Assembly (NCBI GenBank): GCA_019314425.1
Contig: JAFCZI010000084.1
Span: 1 to 13,280 of the forward strand
Direction of reading: 5' to 3'
Length of the DNA stretch: 13,280 nt
From: Deltaproteobacteria bacterium
Lineage (GTDB): Bacteria; Desulfobacterota; DSM-4660; Desulfatiglandales; Desulfatiglandaceae
The notes below the pieces were generated by a model that worked only from the letters and a program-made list of their open reading frames with translations, ran no database searches and was not told where the DNA came from. This document shows, piece after piece, positions 1-6,856 of this stretch (within the stretch, counting starts at the first letter, position 1; every line of letters starts with the position of its first letter). The position numbers and the translations under genes are program-made.

Positions 1-2
1 CC

Positions 3-1433
3 TTTGAGTATCGGTTCAGCGGTTCCATGATTACCAATGAACATTATCAGACGGCGGATCTCATGCTGGTGGATATGGGGGATGATACCTATGCCATTGA
101 GGTGGTGTCGGACGGGGGCAGGGCGTTGCTTCAAGGAAGCGCGGCCGTACCGGCGGATGAACACACTATTAAAAACATCGAAGGGCGAAAGCATGTGGTT
201 CAGGATGAAATCCATCTCTCCATGCCGAGGAAAAGTTTGCCGGCATTCCTGGAAAAACAGCAGCAGTCGAAGGTGATTGATCGGCGTGCGGACCGGTGTT
301 TTTCATGTGGTGCATGTGTTCTGGTCTGTCCTACCTGTTACTGCTTTCACGTGGAAGAGGAGGTGGACCTTTCGCTTCAGGCGGGCCGTCGCACGCGAAG
401 CTGGGATGGGTGTATGCTGGAGGGGTTTGCATCTGCTGCCGGGGGGCATAATTTCAGGGAAACGCCGGCCAATCGGCTTCGTCACCGTATTCTGCGAAAG
501 GGGAAATACCTTCCCGAGCATTTCCATCTGCCCGGCTGCGTCGGGTGCGGTCGGTGCGCGCGGGCCTGTGTGGCGGGCATTGCCTCTCCCCTTGAAATCA
601 TCAACGAGATGAACCGTTCGATCTATCTTCCCGAGGTGGCTATCCTTCAAAAAATCGAAGATATGAATGAAAAGGACCGGTTCTTTGAATTCACCCTGGA
701 AGGCCGCGATCTGGATCACCAGCCCGGGCAATTCGTGGAGTTGTCCATCCCCGGCATCGGGGAAGCCCCCTTTTCCATCTCCTCTTCTCCCACAAAAAAG
801 GGCGGCTTCGAAATGTTGATTCGAAATGTGGGAAAAGTCACCGAAGCGGTTCACCGTCTGGTGCCGGGCGACAAAGTGGGCATTCGAGGTCCCTTCGGCT
901 CTCATTTTGCGCTGGAAAGATACCTTGGGAAGGACCTGCTTTTTATTGCGGGGGGGCTGGGTCTTGCCCCGCTCCGGTCGGCCATCAATTATGTTATGGA
1001 CAAGCGGGAAGATTACGGTCAAGTGATCATCCTTTCAGGGGCCAGGGACCGATCCCAGAGGCTCTTTCCCGAGGAAGTCAAACGGTGGTCCCGGGCGCCG
1101 GATACCCTTGTCCTGGAAACCCTGGACCATGGGGATGCCCAGTGGCCCGGGCAGACCGGCGTTATCACCACCCTGTTCCCCCTAGTGGAAGACCGTATTA
1201 TCCCCTCCAACACCAAGGCGTTCATCGTGGGGCCGCCGATCATGTACCGCTTCGTCATTCAGGAACTGGAAAAGCTGGGTTTTGATCATAAAGACATCCT
1301 GGTGTCACTGGAGCGGCGCATGGAATGTGGTGTGGGAAAATGCGGTCACTGCCAGATCGACGACATCTATGTGTGCCAGGAAGGACCGGTTTTTACCTAT
1401 GATTCAATCCGTGAATCCATGGAGGCGTTATGA
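3..1433 (+). CDS. Fused sulfhydrogenase beta-gamma subunit (Fe-S + FAD/NAD(P) electron-transfer module), 5' end outside window
   Basis: This is the electron-transfer arm of a group 3 [NiFe] hydrogenase, passing electrons between the iron-sulfur clusters and NAD(P) in the cytoplasm. The frame is open to the left edge. The first ATG is at position 27, but the homology to the HydB family already seems under way there, so the true start probably lies upstream. Numbering from that Met, a beta-subunit part (about 1-194) carries C91/C94/C97/C101, then C104/C106, C129, and a second CxxCxxCxxxC at C171/C174/C177/C181. A gamma-subunit part (about 195-468) follows: an FAD-binding barrel with APFSISSSPT at 247-256, a nucleotide-binding GGLGLAP near 309, and a [2Fe-2S] site C434/C439/C442/C450. 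In the Pyrococcus-type enzymes these parts are separate proteins (HydB, HydG). The stop overlaps the next start by 4 bp. Family assignment is confident; the NADP versus NAD preference is not visible. Confidence 0.9.
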   Translation, partial: FEYRFSGSMITNEHYQTADLMLVDMGDDTYAIEVVSDGGRALLQGSAAVPADEHTIKNIEGRKHVVQDEIHLSMPRKSLPAFLEKQQQSKVIDRRADRCFSCGACVLVCPTCYCFHVEEEVDLSLQAGRRTRSWDGCMLEGFASAAGGHNFRETPANRLRHRILRKGKYLPEHFHLPGCVGCGRCARACVAGIASPLEIINEMNRSIYLPEVAILQKIEDMNEKDRFFEFTLEGRDLDHQPGQFVELSIPGIGEAPFSISSSPTKKGGFEMLIRNVGKVTEAVHRLVPGDKVGIRGPFGSHFALERYLGKDLLFIAGGLGLAPLRSAINYVMDKREDYGQVIILSGARDRSQRLFPEEVKRWSRAPDTLVLETLDHGDAQWPGQTGVITTLFPLVEDRIIPSNTKAFIVGPPIMYRFVIQELEKLGFDHKDILVSLERRMECGVGKCGHCQIDDIYVCQEGPVFTYDSIRESMEAL

Positions 1434-2182
1434 GCACGAAACCGAAAGTGGCGTTTTTCGATTTTGCATCCTGCGAAGGGTGTCAGCTTCAAATCGCCAA
1501 TCTGGAAGAGGAAATTATCGATTTGGTGAACCTGGTGGATGTGGTGGAGTTCCGGGAGGTGATGACGGAAAAGGCCCCCGCCTACGACATTGCTTTTATC
1601 GAAGGCTCTATGACCCGGGAAACAGATGAAGCGCGCCTGCGGGATATCCGTGAGCGGTCCGGGCTACTGGTGGCTCTGGGCGCCTGTGCCGCCACCGGTG
1701 GTTTGAACAGACTCAAAAATGTTCGCGGTAACCTCGAACAGGTGAGACGGGATGTGTATGGGAGCGATTGGGATCGTCCCCATCTGGACACCTATGCCAC
1801 CCGGGCCGTTGATGAAGTGGTTAAGGTGGATTTTCACATTCATGGATGCCCCATCAACCGGGAAGAATTCCTCCGGGTGGTGGAAGCCCTCGCATTGGGC
1901 ACAAAGCCTGAAATCCCCGACTATCCCGTGTGCGCGGAATGCAAAATAAAAGAAAATGTGTGCCGCTTTGATCTGGGCGAAATCTGTCTGGGACCCATCG
2001 TTCGCGCCGGCTGTGGGGCGATTTGCCCCAGTAACGGTGTCGGGTGCGAGGGGTGCCGCGGCATTATTCCCCATGCCAACCAGAATGCCATGAAAGACAT
2101 TTTAGCTGAACACAATCTGACCGTGGAACAAATTACTGAAAAATTCAATCTGTTCCCCCTTTACCTGGAGGTGACTCCGTGA
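1430..2182 (+). CDS. hydD: Sulfhydrogenase delta subunit ([NiFe] hydrogenase small subunit)
   Basis: The small subunit of a cytoplasmic group 3 [NiFe] hydrogenase carries electrons from the NiFe site to the flavin arm through [4Fe-4S] clusters. The 250-residue protein belongs to the 20 kDa oxidoreductase family. Proximal-cluster ligands are visible as CEGC (C15, C18), GAC (C86) and HGCP (C140). The C-terminal part has eight further cysteines (C168, C171, C178, C186, C195, C199, C206, C209), enough for two more [4Fe-4S] clusters. There is no twin-arginine signal peptide, which agrees with a cytoplasmic group 3 enzyme rather than an exported uptake hydrogenase. The ATG overlaps the upstream stop as ATGA, and a GGAGG sits 5 nt before it, so translation is probably coupled. 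The symbol follows the HydBGDA naming. Confidence 0.92.
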   Translation: MSTKPKVAFFDFASCEGCQLQIANLEEEIIDLVNLVDVVEFREVMTEKAPAYDIAFIEGSMTRETDEARLRDIRERSGLLVALGACAATGGLNRLKNVRGNLEQVRRDVYGSDWDRPHLDTYATRAVDEVVKVDFHIHGCPINREEFLRVVEALALGTKPEIPDYPVCAECKIKENVCRFDLGEICLGPIVRAGCGAICPSNGVGCEGCRGIIPHANQNAMKDILAEHNLTVEQITEKFNLFPLYLEVTP

Positions 2183-3480
2183 CAGGAAAGTTGATTCGCA
2201 TTGACAACACCCATATTTCAAGGGTGGAAGGCCATGGGAATATCGTGGTGCATATGGCGGGTGACCGTCTTGACCGGGTGGAATGGCAGATCCCCGAAGC
2301 CCCCCGTTTTTTCGAATCCATGGTGGTGGGCAGGGACTGGAGCGAGATCAGCCTGATTACCTCGCGCATCTGCGGCATTTGTTCCATCGGCCATACTTTC
2401 GCGTCCCAGAAGGCCACGGAAGCGGCCATGGGCATCACCATTACGGAACAGACCCGGCGTTTGCGGGAAATTCTCAACCATGCGGAAAATTTGCAGAGCC
2501 ATATCCTCCACGTATGCTACCTGGTGCTGCCGGATCTTCTGGGGGTGGGGAGCGTTTTACCGCTGATCGAAACGAATCGGGACGTGGTGCTTCTGGCCAT
2601 CCGGCTCCATCGGCTGGCCAACGAGACCTGCGACAAAATCGGCGGTCGAACTACGCATCCCATACGGGCTTGTGTTAATGGCTGGAGCATGTTCCCCGAC
2701 AAAAAGACGTTACGGGAAATTCGAGATCACCACGTGACGGCGCTGGAGGACCTCAAAACCCTGGCGGAATTTGTTCAATCCCTTGCCCATAAACTGCCTG
2801 ATTTTGAGCGGGAAACGGAGTACGTCAGCCTGACAAATTCGCTGGACTATGCCCTTTATGACGGTGTCATCAAATCGAGCGATGTGGACGATGTCATACA
2901 ACCTCGGGATTATGAGCGGGTGACCAACGAATATGTGGATGATCGGTCCACGGCCAAATGGACCCGTTTTAACCGGGATGCTTACGCCGTGGGGGCACTG
3001 GCGCGATTCAACAATAACCATTCCCAACTGACCGATGGCGCGAAAGCCATTGCCGCGCAATTGGGGCTTTCAGCACCCTGTCACAACCCCTTCATGAACA
3101 GTGTGGCCCAGGTGGTGGAGTGCGTATTTTCCGCAGAAAAAACCATCGAATATTCACAATGGTTACTGGATAACGGGATCAAGGAAGAGGATAGAGGGTT
3201 TACGGTTCGTGAGGGCCGTGGTGTGGGTGCGGTGGATGTGCCACGGGGGGTCCTGTTCCATGACTACACCTATGATGGAAAAGGGAAATGTGTGGAGGCC
3301 AATCTGGTGATCCCCACCAACCAGAACCATGCCAATATACAGGCGGACATGGCAGCTCTGGTGCCCGTCATAAAGGACATGCCCAGCGAAAAAATAACCC
3401 TGACGCTGGAAATGCTGGTGCGTGCGTATGACCCCTGTATTTCATGCTCAACCCATTGTGTTGATTTGAGAAGATCTTAA
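2179..3480 (+). CDS. hydA: Sulfhydrogenase alpha subunit ([NiFe] hydrogenase large subunit)
   Basis: The catalytic large subunit binds the NiFe(CN)2CO centre and oxidises or evolves H2. In the 433-residue protein the N-terminal nickel motif RICGICSIGH gives ligands C65 and C68 with H72, and the C-terminal motif DPCISCSTH gives C420 and C423 with H426. An RVEGHG motif lies at 15-20. Seven residues follow H426, which fits a short C-terminal peptide removed by a maturation endopeptidase after Ni insertion. No maturation gene (hyp or protease) is in the window. The start is GTG at 2179, overlapping the hydD stop as GTGA, with a strong GGAGGTGA upstream. The four-cysteine set places it as an active [NiFe] enzyme rather than a Complex I-like homologue. 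Group 3b is my best guess for the subtype, from the HydB/HydG-type partners. Confidence 0.93.
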   Translation: MTGKLIRIDNTHISRVEGHGNIVVHMAGDRLDRVEWQIPEAPRFFESMVVGRDWSEISLITSRICGICSIGHTFASQKATEAAMGITITEQTRRLREILNHAENLQSHILHVCYLVLPDLLGVGSVLPLIETNRDVVLLAIRLHRLANETCDKIGGRTTHPIRACVNGWSMFPDKKTLREIRDHHVTALEDLKTLAEFVQSLAHKLPDFERETEYVSLTNSLDYALYDGVIKSSDVDDVIQPRDYERVTNEYVDDRSTAKWTRFNRDAYAVGALARFNNNHSQLTDGAKAIAAQLGLSAPCHNPFMNSVAQVVECVFSAEKTIEYSQWLLDNGIKEEDRGFTVREGRGVGAVDVPRGVLFHDYTYDGKGKCVEANLVIPTNQNHANIQADMAALVPVIKDMPSEKITLTLEMLVRAYDPCISCSTHCVDLRRS

Positions 3481-3735
3481 GCTTGATGGCGTCGTAAAAA
3501 GTCCCATCTACTTGGGTTGCAGTGATTTTGCAGCATCTCAACATACTGCAGGTCTGCCCCGACGATCCTGAAAAACCACTACGCCTTGTATTCGGAAAGT
3601 TCGGGATTTTCAGTAATGCTCTTAGCGGTGGTATCCATATTAAGTCTTTATTACCTGATGTTCTGTCACAAAAAACAAGAAGTTCATTGACTGAAAACCC
3701 TAAAACTTGAAACTGCGGCGTTGCCGATTTAGGAT
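3481..3735. repeat. Non-coding gap between convergent operons, candidate dispersed-repeat remnant
   Basis: This gap separates the hydrogenase operon from the end of the leftward transporter operon. Just after the hydA stop it begins with GATGGCGTCGTAAAAAGTCC (3485-3504), which resembles an end sequence I associate with dispersed non-coding repeats of Desulfobacterales; this is recollection, not a search. No matching inverted end is visible before the transporter gene, so only half an element may remain. A spaced inverted repeat lies at 3603-3614 and 3690-3700 (one bulged base, about 75 nt apart). A 62-codon open frame at 3522-3710 lacks a ribosome binding site and any recognisable domain, so I leave it out. 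I see no convincing GC-rich hairpin plus T-run terminator for either operon. Confidence 0.35.
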
Positions 3736-4566
3736 TCAGTCCCGGTTCTTTCGCGCCATGGCCTGCAAATCCTCATTGATGAATTTCCGGGGCACCAACG
3801 TTACCCGCCGGCAATTTCCCAATGGGCTTTCATCCACCAGAAGGGGACACTCGTATGCTTCTTCCAGGGTCTTGAAGGTGAGTACCTCCGCCGGCGGACC
3901 CATTTTAACAATCCGTCCTTTTTTGAGCAGCATTAGGCGGTTACCGTACATGGCCGCCAGGTTGATATCGTGGGATACCATCACAATGGTGAGGTCTTTT
4001 TCCGCCCGCAGCTTTTCCATCAGATCCATGATCCGCACCTGATGGGCCAGATCCAGGGCCGCCGTGGGTTCATCAAGCAGGATGATCTGCGGTTCCTGAC
4101 AGATGGCCCTGGCAATAAATACCCTTTGGCGTTCCCCACCGCTCAACTGATCCATTTTTCGCTCGGCCAGGGGGTCCACTCTTGTAAAGGCCATGGCTTC
4201 TTCAGCCATCTGAATATCCTGATCCCTTTCCAATCCTAAAAGACCCATACGGGGTGCTCGGGCCATGAGGATTAATTCTCTGACGGTAAACGGAAGATCT
4301 TCGGGAACGGTTTGAGGGACCAGGGCCATGATCCTTGCCAGAGAACGTCGGGAGTATTTTGCTATGGGGATCCCTGCAATTTCAAGGGTTCCCTTCTGAA
4401 AATGCGTGATGGCGGACAGGATTTTCAGCAGAGTGGTTTTTCCCGAACCGTTGGGACCGATAACGATGAAAAATTCCCCTTTGGGCACGGAAAAGGAAAC
4501 ATCCTGAAGTACCGACAGGGATCCATAGGCGGCATGCAGGGAGGTGGCTTGGATGGATGGTTTCAT
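3736..4566 (-). CDS. ABC transporter ATP-binding protein, cobalamin/Fe(III)-siderophore type (BtuD/FecE-like)
   Basis: This cytoplasmic ATPase drives import through the permease encoded just upstream of it. The 276-residue protein shows every ABC ATPase motif: Walker A GPNGSGKTT at 37-45, Q-loop Q85, signature LSGGERQ at 141-147, Walker B IILLDEP at 161-167 and switch histidine H199. The roughly 20 to 30 residues at the C terminus are basic and show no domain I recognise. It is the last gene of the three-gene leftward operon, and its ATG overlaps the permease stop by 4 bp (ATGA on the minus strand), implying coupled translation. ATPases of this family cannot be assigned to cobalamin, haem or siderophore on their own; the BtuF-like binding protein favours a corrinoid. 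Confidence 0.93.
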   Translation of the reverse strand: MKPSIQATSLHAAYGSLSVLQDVSFSVPKGEFFIVIGPNGSGKTTLLKILSAITHFQKGTLEIAGIPIAKYSRRSLARIMALVPQTVPEDLPFTVRELILMARAPRMGLLGLERDQDIQMAEEAMAFTRVDPLAERKMDQLSGGERQRVFIARAICQEPQIILLDEPTAALDLAHQVRIMDLMEKLRAEKDLTIVMVSHDINLAAMYGNRLMLLKKGRIVKMGPPAEVLTFKTLEEAYECPLLVDESPLGNCRRVTLVPRKFINEDLQAMARKNRD

Positions 4567-5570
4567 GATGATTTTTTTAACAATATGATGAAAAGGGGTG
4601 CGCCGATCATAGCGGTGACGACGCCGGCGGGCATTTCCCCCTGTTCCGGCAGTGTCCTGGCCAGTATATCACAAAGCACCACGTAGGCGCTCCCCCCCAG
4701 CAGGCAGGCGGGAACCAGCACCCGGTGGTCCGGTCCCACCACAAGCCTCAACAGGTGGGGAATGACCAGCCCCACAAAGCCGATGGGCCCGCAGGCCGCT
4801 ACCGTGGCGCTGACCATGATGGAGGTCGCCACCAGAAGGATTGCGGTGATCACTTTAATGTTAACCCCCATGGTTTGGGCCAGTTCTTTGCCCATGAGAA
4901 AGAGGTTCATGGTATTGGAAAGACAGAAAATCAAAACGGTACAGGGCACCACCACCGCAGTCAGCAGCCAGACCTGTGGAAGGTCCGCCATGGACAGATC
5001 CCCCATGAGCCAGAAGATGATGTTATGAAGACGGTCGTCCTGGGTGATGGATATGAGAAACATGATAAAAGCCCCACAGAACGCATTGACCATGACCCCT
5101 GAAAGAAGAAGGATGTTTTTTTTCAGCATGGTTTTGCCCGACGTCATAAACAGGAGAAGCAACAGGGTGGCCATGCTGCCGACAAAAGCGGCGAGGCTTA
5201 CGCCGGGAAAAGGGGACATGCCCGTCAGGATGCCGATAATGGCCCCGATGCCCGACCCGCTTGAAATGCCCAGAATATAGGGTTCGGCCAGGGGATTCCG
5301 AAGCAGGGCCTGGAAAACCAATCCCCCCAGCGACAGGGCCGCACCGACCAGCATCGCCAGAAATACACGGGGCAGGCGGATGCGCCAGATAATGGTTTCA
5401 AGCATGGCGTCTGCCTTCTCTATGCCGGCAAGAGAGAATAACGTCTCTTTGAAGTTGCTGCCGGTAGATCCCACGGAGATGCCCAGAACCATGGTTACGG
5501 CGAGAACAGAGATGCCCAGAATCAATATGATCCATATGCGTTTTAAAACGCGCGGTCTTTGGGTTTTCAC
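4563..5570 (-). CDS. FecCD-family ABC transporter permease (BtuC-like)
   Basis: This is the inner-membrane channel subunit of a cobalamin/iron-chelate importer, working as a dimer with the ATPase. The 335-residue protein is strongly hydrophobic with about nine to ten membrane segments, matching the usual length of the family. Family landmarks include RLPRVFLAMLVGAALSLGG near residues 64-82, the following LLRNPLAEPYILGISSG segment, and ACGPIGFVGLVIPHLLRL, which includes the GxxGFVGLxxPH coupling region that contacts the ATPase. The start is a GTG whose GTGA overlaps the stop of the upstream binding-protein gene; an AGGA lies about 8 nt before it. The NPLAEP and VGPDHR segments look closest to BtuC-type permeases, but a siderophore permease cannot be excluded. 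Confidence 0.92.
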   Translation of the reverse strand: MKTQRPRVLKRIWIILILGISVLAVTMVLGISVGSTGSNFKETLFSLAGIEKADAMLETIIWRIRLPRVFLAMLVGAALSLGGLVFQALLRNPLAEPYILGISSGSGIGAIIGILTGMSPFPGVSLAAFVGSMATLLLLLFMTSGKTMLKKNILLLSGVMVNAFCGAFIMFLISITQDDRLHNIIFWLMGDLSMADLPQVWLLTAVVVPCTVLIFCLSNTMNLFLMGKELAQTMGVNIKVITAILLVATSIMVSATVAACGPIGFVGLVIPHLLRLVVGPDHRVLVPACLLGGSAYVVLCDILARTLPEQGEMPAGVVTAMIGAPLFIILLKKSS

Positions 5571-6505
5571 GGTTTTTTCCTGTAGAGATCCGGATGAATC
5601 GCTTCAGCAACCTGTTCCAGACCATCAATGAGCCGGGGTGTGGGACGGTCGCAGAGATTGGAATCCAGAAGCAGGATGCGGCTGTCCCGAACAGCGGGCA
5701 TGGAAGGCCATTGGGACCATTGTTTTTTGACATGCTCAAAACTGGCGCCTCTGGCCATGGAGGTGATAATCATGACGTCGGGGGAAAGGCCCAGGACCTG
5801 CTCACGGCTGTACCTTGGGTAGGGCACAGGGCCTTCCGCAAGATTTCTGCCCCCGGCCATGACGATCAATTCGTGAATATAGGTCTGGGTGCCCGCGGAA
5901 ACAATGGGTGAAACGCCGATTTGAAAAAATACACGGGGTTTGTCAGGTGATGTGGCCACCCGGGATTTCACCTGTTCCATACGGGTGCGCATATCGGAAA
6001 CGATGGCTTGCGCCTTTTGGTCGGCGCCCAGGAGACGGCCCATCTGAATGATGGTTTCAAGGATGGCGTTCATGTCTTTGGGATCAACGGCATAGACGGG
6101 TATGCCTAAATGTTCCAGTTTTCTGACCACCGCTATGGGGTTCCCGTCCTTAATGCCGATACAGAGATCCGGTTTCAGGGCAACGATTTTTTCAAGATCC
6201 AGGTGAACATAGGAGCCCACGCTGGGCAGCTTTTCAGCCGCAGCCGGAAAATCACTGAACCGCGAGACACCCTTCAGGAGATCCTCCTTGCCCAGGGCAA
6301 AAATGATTTCAGTAATGCTTGGCGCCAGGGAAACAACCCGTTTGAGGTCGTCCGGCACGGTCATTTTCCGGTCCAGTTCATCCGTCACCACCCGGGCGTT
6401 CGGCTGTTGTCCATGAAGCGCAAAAAGGCCCGTAAGGAAAAAGAAAACACTCAGGAGAACTGTCTTTTTTGCGGTAGCAGTAAGCTGTAAAGCGCGTCGG
6501 CGCAT
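5567..6505 (-). CDS. Periplasmic substrate-binding protein, BtuF-like (corrinoid uptake)
   Basis: This exported binding protein captures the substrate and delivers it to the permease. The 312-residue protein opens with a basic start, a hydrophobic stretch (about 15-29) and a likely signal peptidase I site near FALHG. No lipobox cysteine is present, so it should be soluble in the periplasm. The TroA/BtuF-type fold is indicated by RVVSLAPSITEIIFALG near 61-77, the KPDLCIGI region and a PRYSREQVLGLSPDVMIITS segment. The C-terminal RPTPRLIDGLEQVAEAIHP resembles cobalamin-binding members, so a corrinoid substrate is likely but not proven. It is first in the operon, with GAGAGGG 4 nt before the ATG. 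Its promoter faces away from thrS. Corrinoids would suit an anaerobe, since Wood-Ljungdahl and methyltransferase enzymes use them. Confidence 0.88.
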   Translation of the reverse strand: MRRRALQLTATAKKTVLLSVFFFLTGLFALHGQQPNARVVTDELDRKMTVPDDLKRVVSLAPSITEIIFALGKEDLLKGVSRFSDFPAAAEKLPSVGSYVHLDLEKIVALKPDLCIGIKDGNPIAVVRKLEHLGIPVYAVDPKDMNAILETIIQMGRLLGADQKAQAIVSDMRTRMEQVKSRVATSPDKPRVFFQIGVSPIVSAGTQTYIHELIVMAGGRNLAEGPVPYPRYSREQVLGLSPDVMIITSMARGASFEHVKKQWSQWPSMPAVRDSRILLLDSNLCDRPTPRLIDGLEQVAEAIHPDLYRKKP

Positions 6506-6677
6506 TTTACCCTCTCGTTATTCTTATCTTAAAAATTCAGAATATAGCGGCCTCCCGGCTTTTTTGAAAGAACTTTTTTATGAACATAAAAATGATTTTT
6601 CTGAAGCCCTTTTCTTCCGGTCCCGGTTCCTGCACCTTCCATATCTGAACGGGAATTCACATGGGGGCATTTTTAAC

Positions 6678-6706
6678 TTGCATTTCATCATGTTATTGTT
6701 TATAAA
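6678..6706 (+). promoter_or_regulatory. Predicted sigma-70-type promoter for thrS operon
   Basis: TTGCAT (6678-6683) and TATAAA (6701-6706) are separated by exactly 17 nt, close to the consensus TTGACA-17-TATAAT. Transcription would start near 6713 and leave a leader of about 145 nt before the thrS ATG. The prediction is from sequence only; other start sites are possible in this AT-rich stretch. Confidence 0.5.
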
Positions 6707-6790
6707 GCTCGGATATTTTTTGGCTTGGATTTTTGGGAAACGTTCTTAGGTTGTTCTGCGAAGATGATTTAAACGTTGATGTTGACATGT

Positions 6791-6841
6791 ATGAGGCATC
6801 TTGAGAGGTGATCGTTTCGCTTCAGATGCCTTATTTTCTTT
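6791..6841 (+). promoter_or_regulatory. thrS leader hairpin followed by a U-rich tract (possible attenuator or ThrRS operator)
   Basis: The arms 6791-6801 and 6824-6834 pair over 11 bp with a single G-U wobble, around a 22-nt loop. The 3' arm runs into TTTTCTTT (6834-6841), so the structure resembles an intrinsic terminator lying 16 nt before the thrS start. The loop contains CGU (6813-6815), the anticodon of one tRNA-Thr, which recalls the Escherichia coli thrS operator, where ThrRS binds tRNA-like leader hairpins. This is an inference; the T tract is interrupted and the stem is only moderately GC-rich. Confidence 0.35.
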
Positions 6842-6856
6842 GATGGTTATCTCTAT

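Larger units (their letters stand above)
6506..6856. other. Divergent intergenic control region between the binding-protein gene and thrS
   Basis: About 350 bp without a gene separate the leftward transporter operon from the rightward translation operon. The part near thrS is AT-rich and holds a sigma-70-like promoter and a leader hairpin, listed separately. On the minus strand, a TATATT (6546-6541) could be a -10 box for the transporter operon, but no good -35 stands 17 nt away. The minus-strand sequence at 6560-6546 partly resembles a B12 box, yet the other conserved parts of a cobalamin riboswitch are not found. No tRNA or small conserved ORF is seen here. Confidence 0.6.

Noticed and set aside
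303..1022. 239-codon open frame on the minus strand opposite the hydrogenase beta-gamma gene
   Set aside because: It lies wholly antisense to a well-recognised gene, has no recognisable domain and no ribosome binding site; it is a shadow of the coding bias.
3522..3710. 62-codon open frame in the gap after hydA
   Set aside because: No Shine-Dalgarno sequence or recognisable domain, and it lies within what seems to be a dispersed-repeat remnant.
6547..6566. GC-rich inverted sequence followed by six T on the plus strand, as a terminator
   Set aside because: The stem pairs for only three continuous base pairs before a mismatch, and no plus-strand gene ends upstream of it.
6713..6856. Threonine-rich leader peptide for transcription attenuation of thrS
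   Set aside because: The short frames that can be read in the leader (for example from 6791 and 6808) have no threonine codons.
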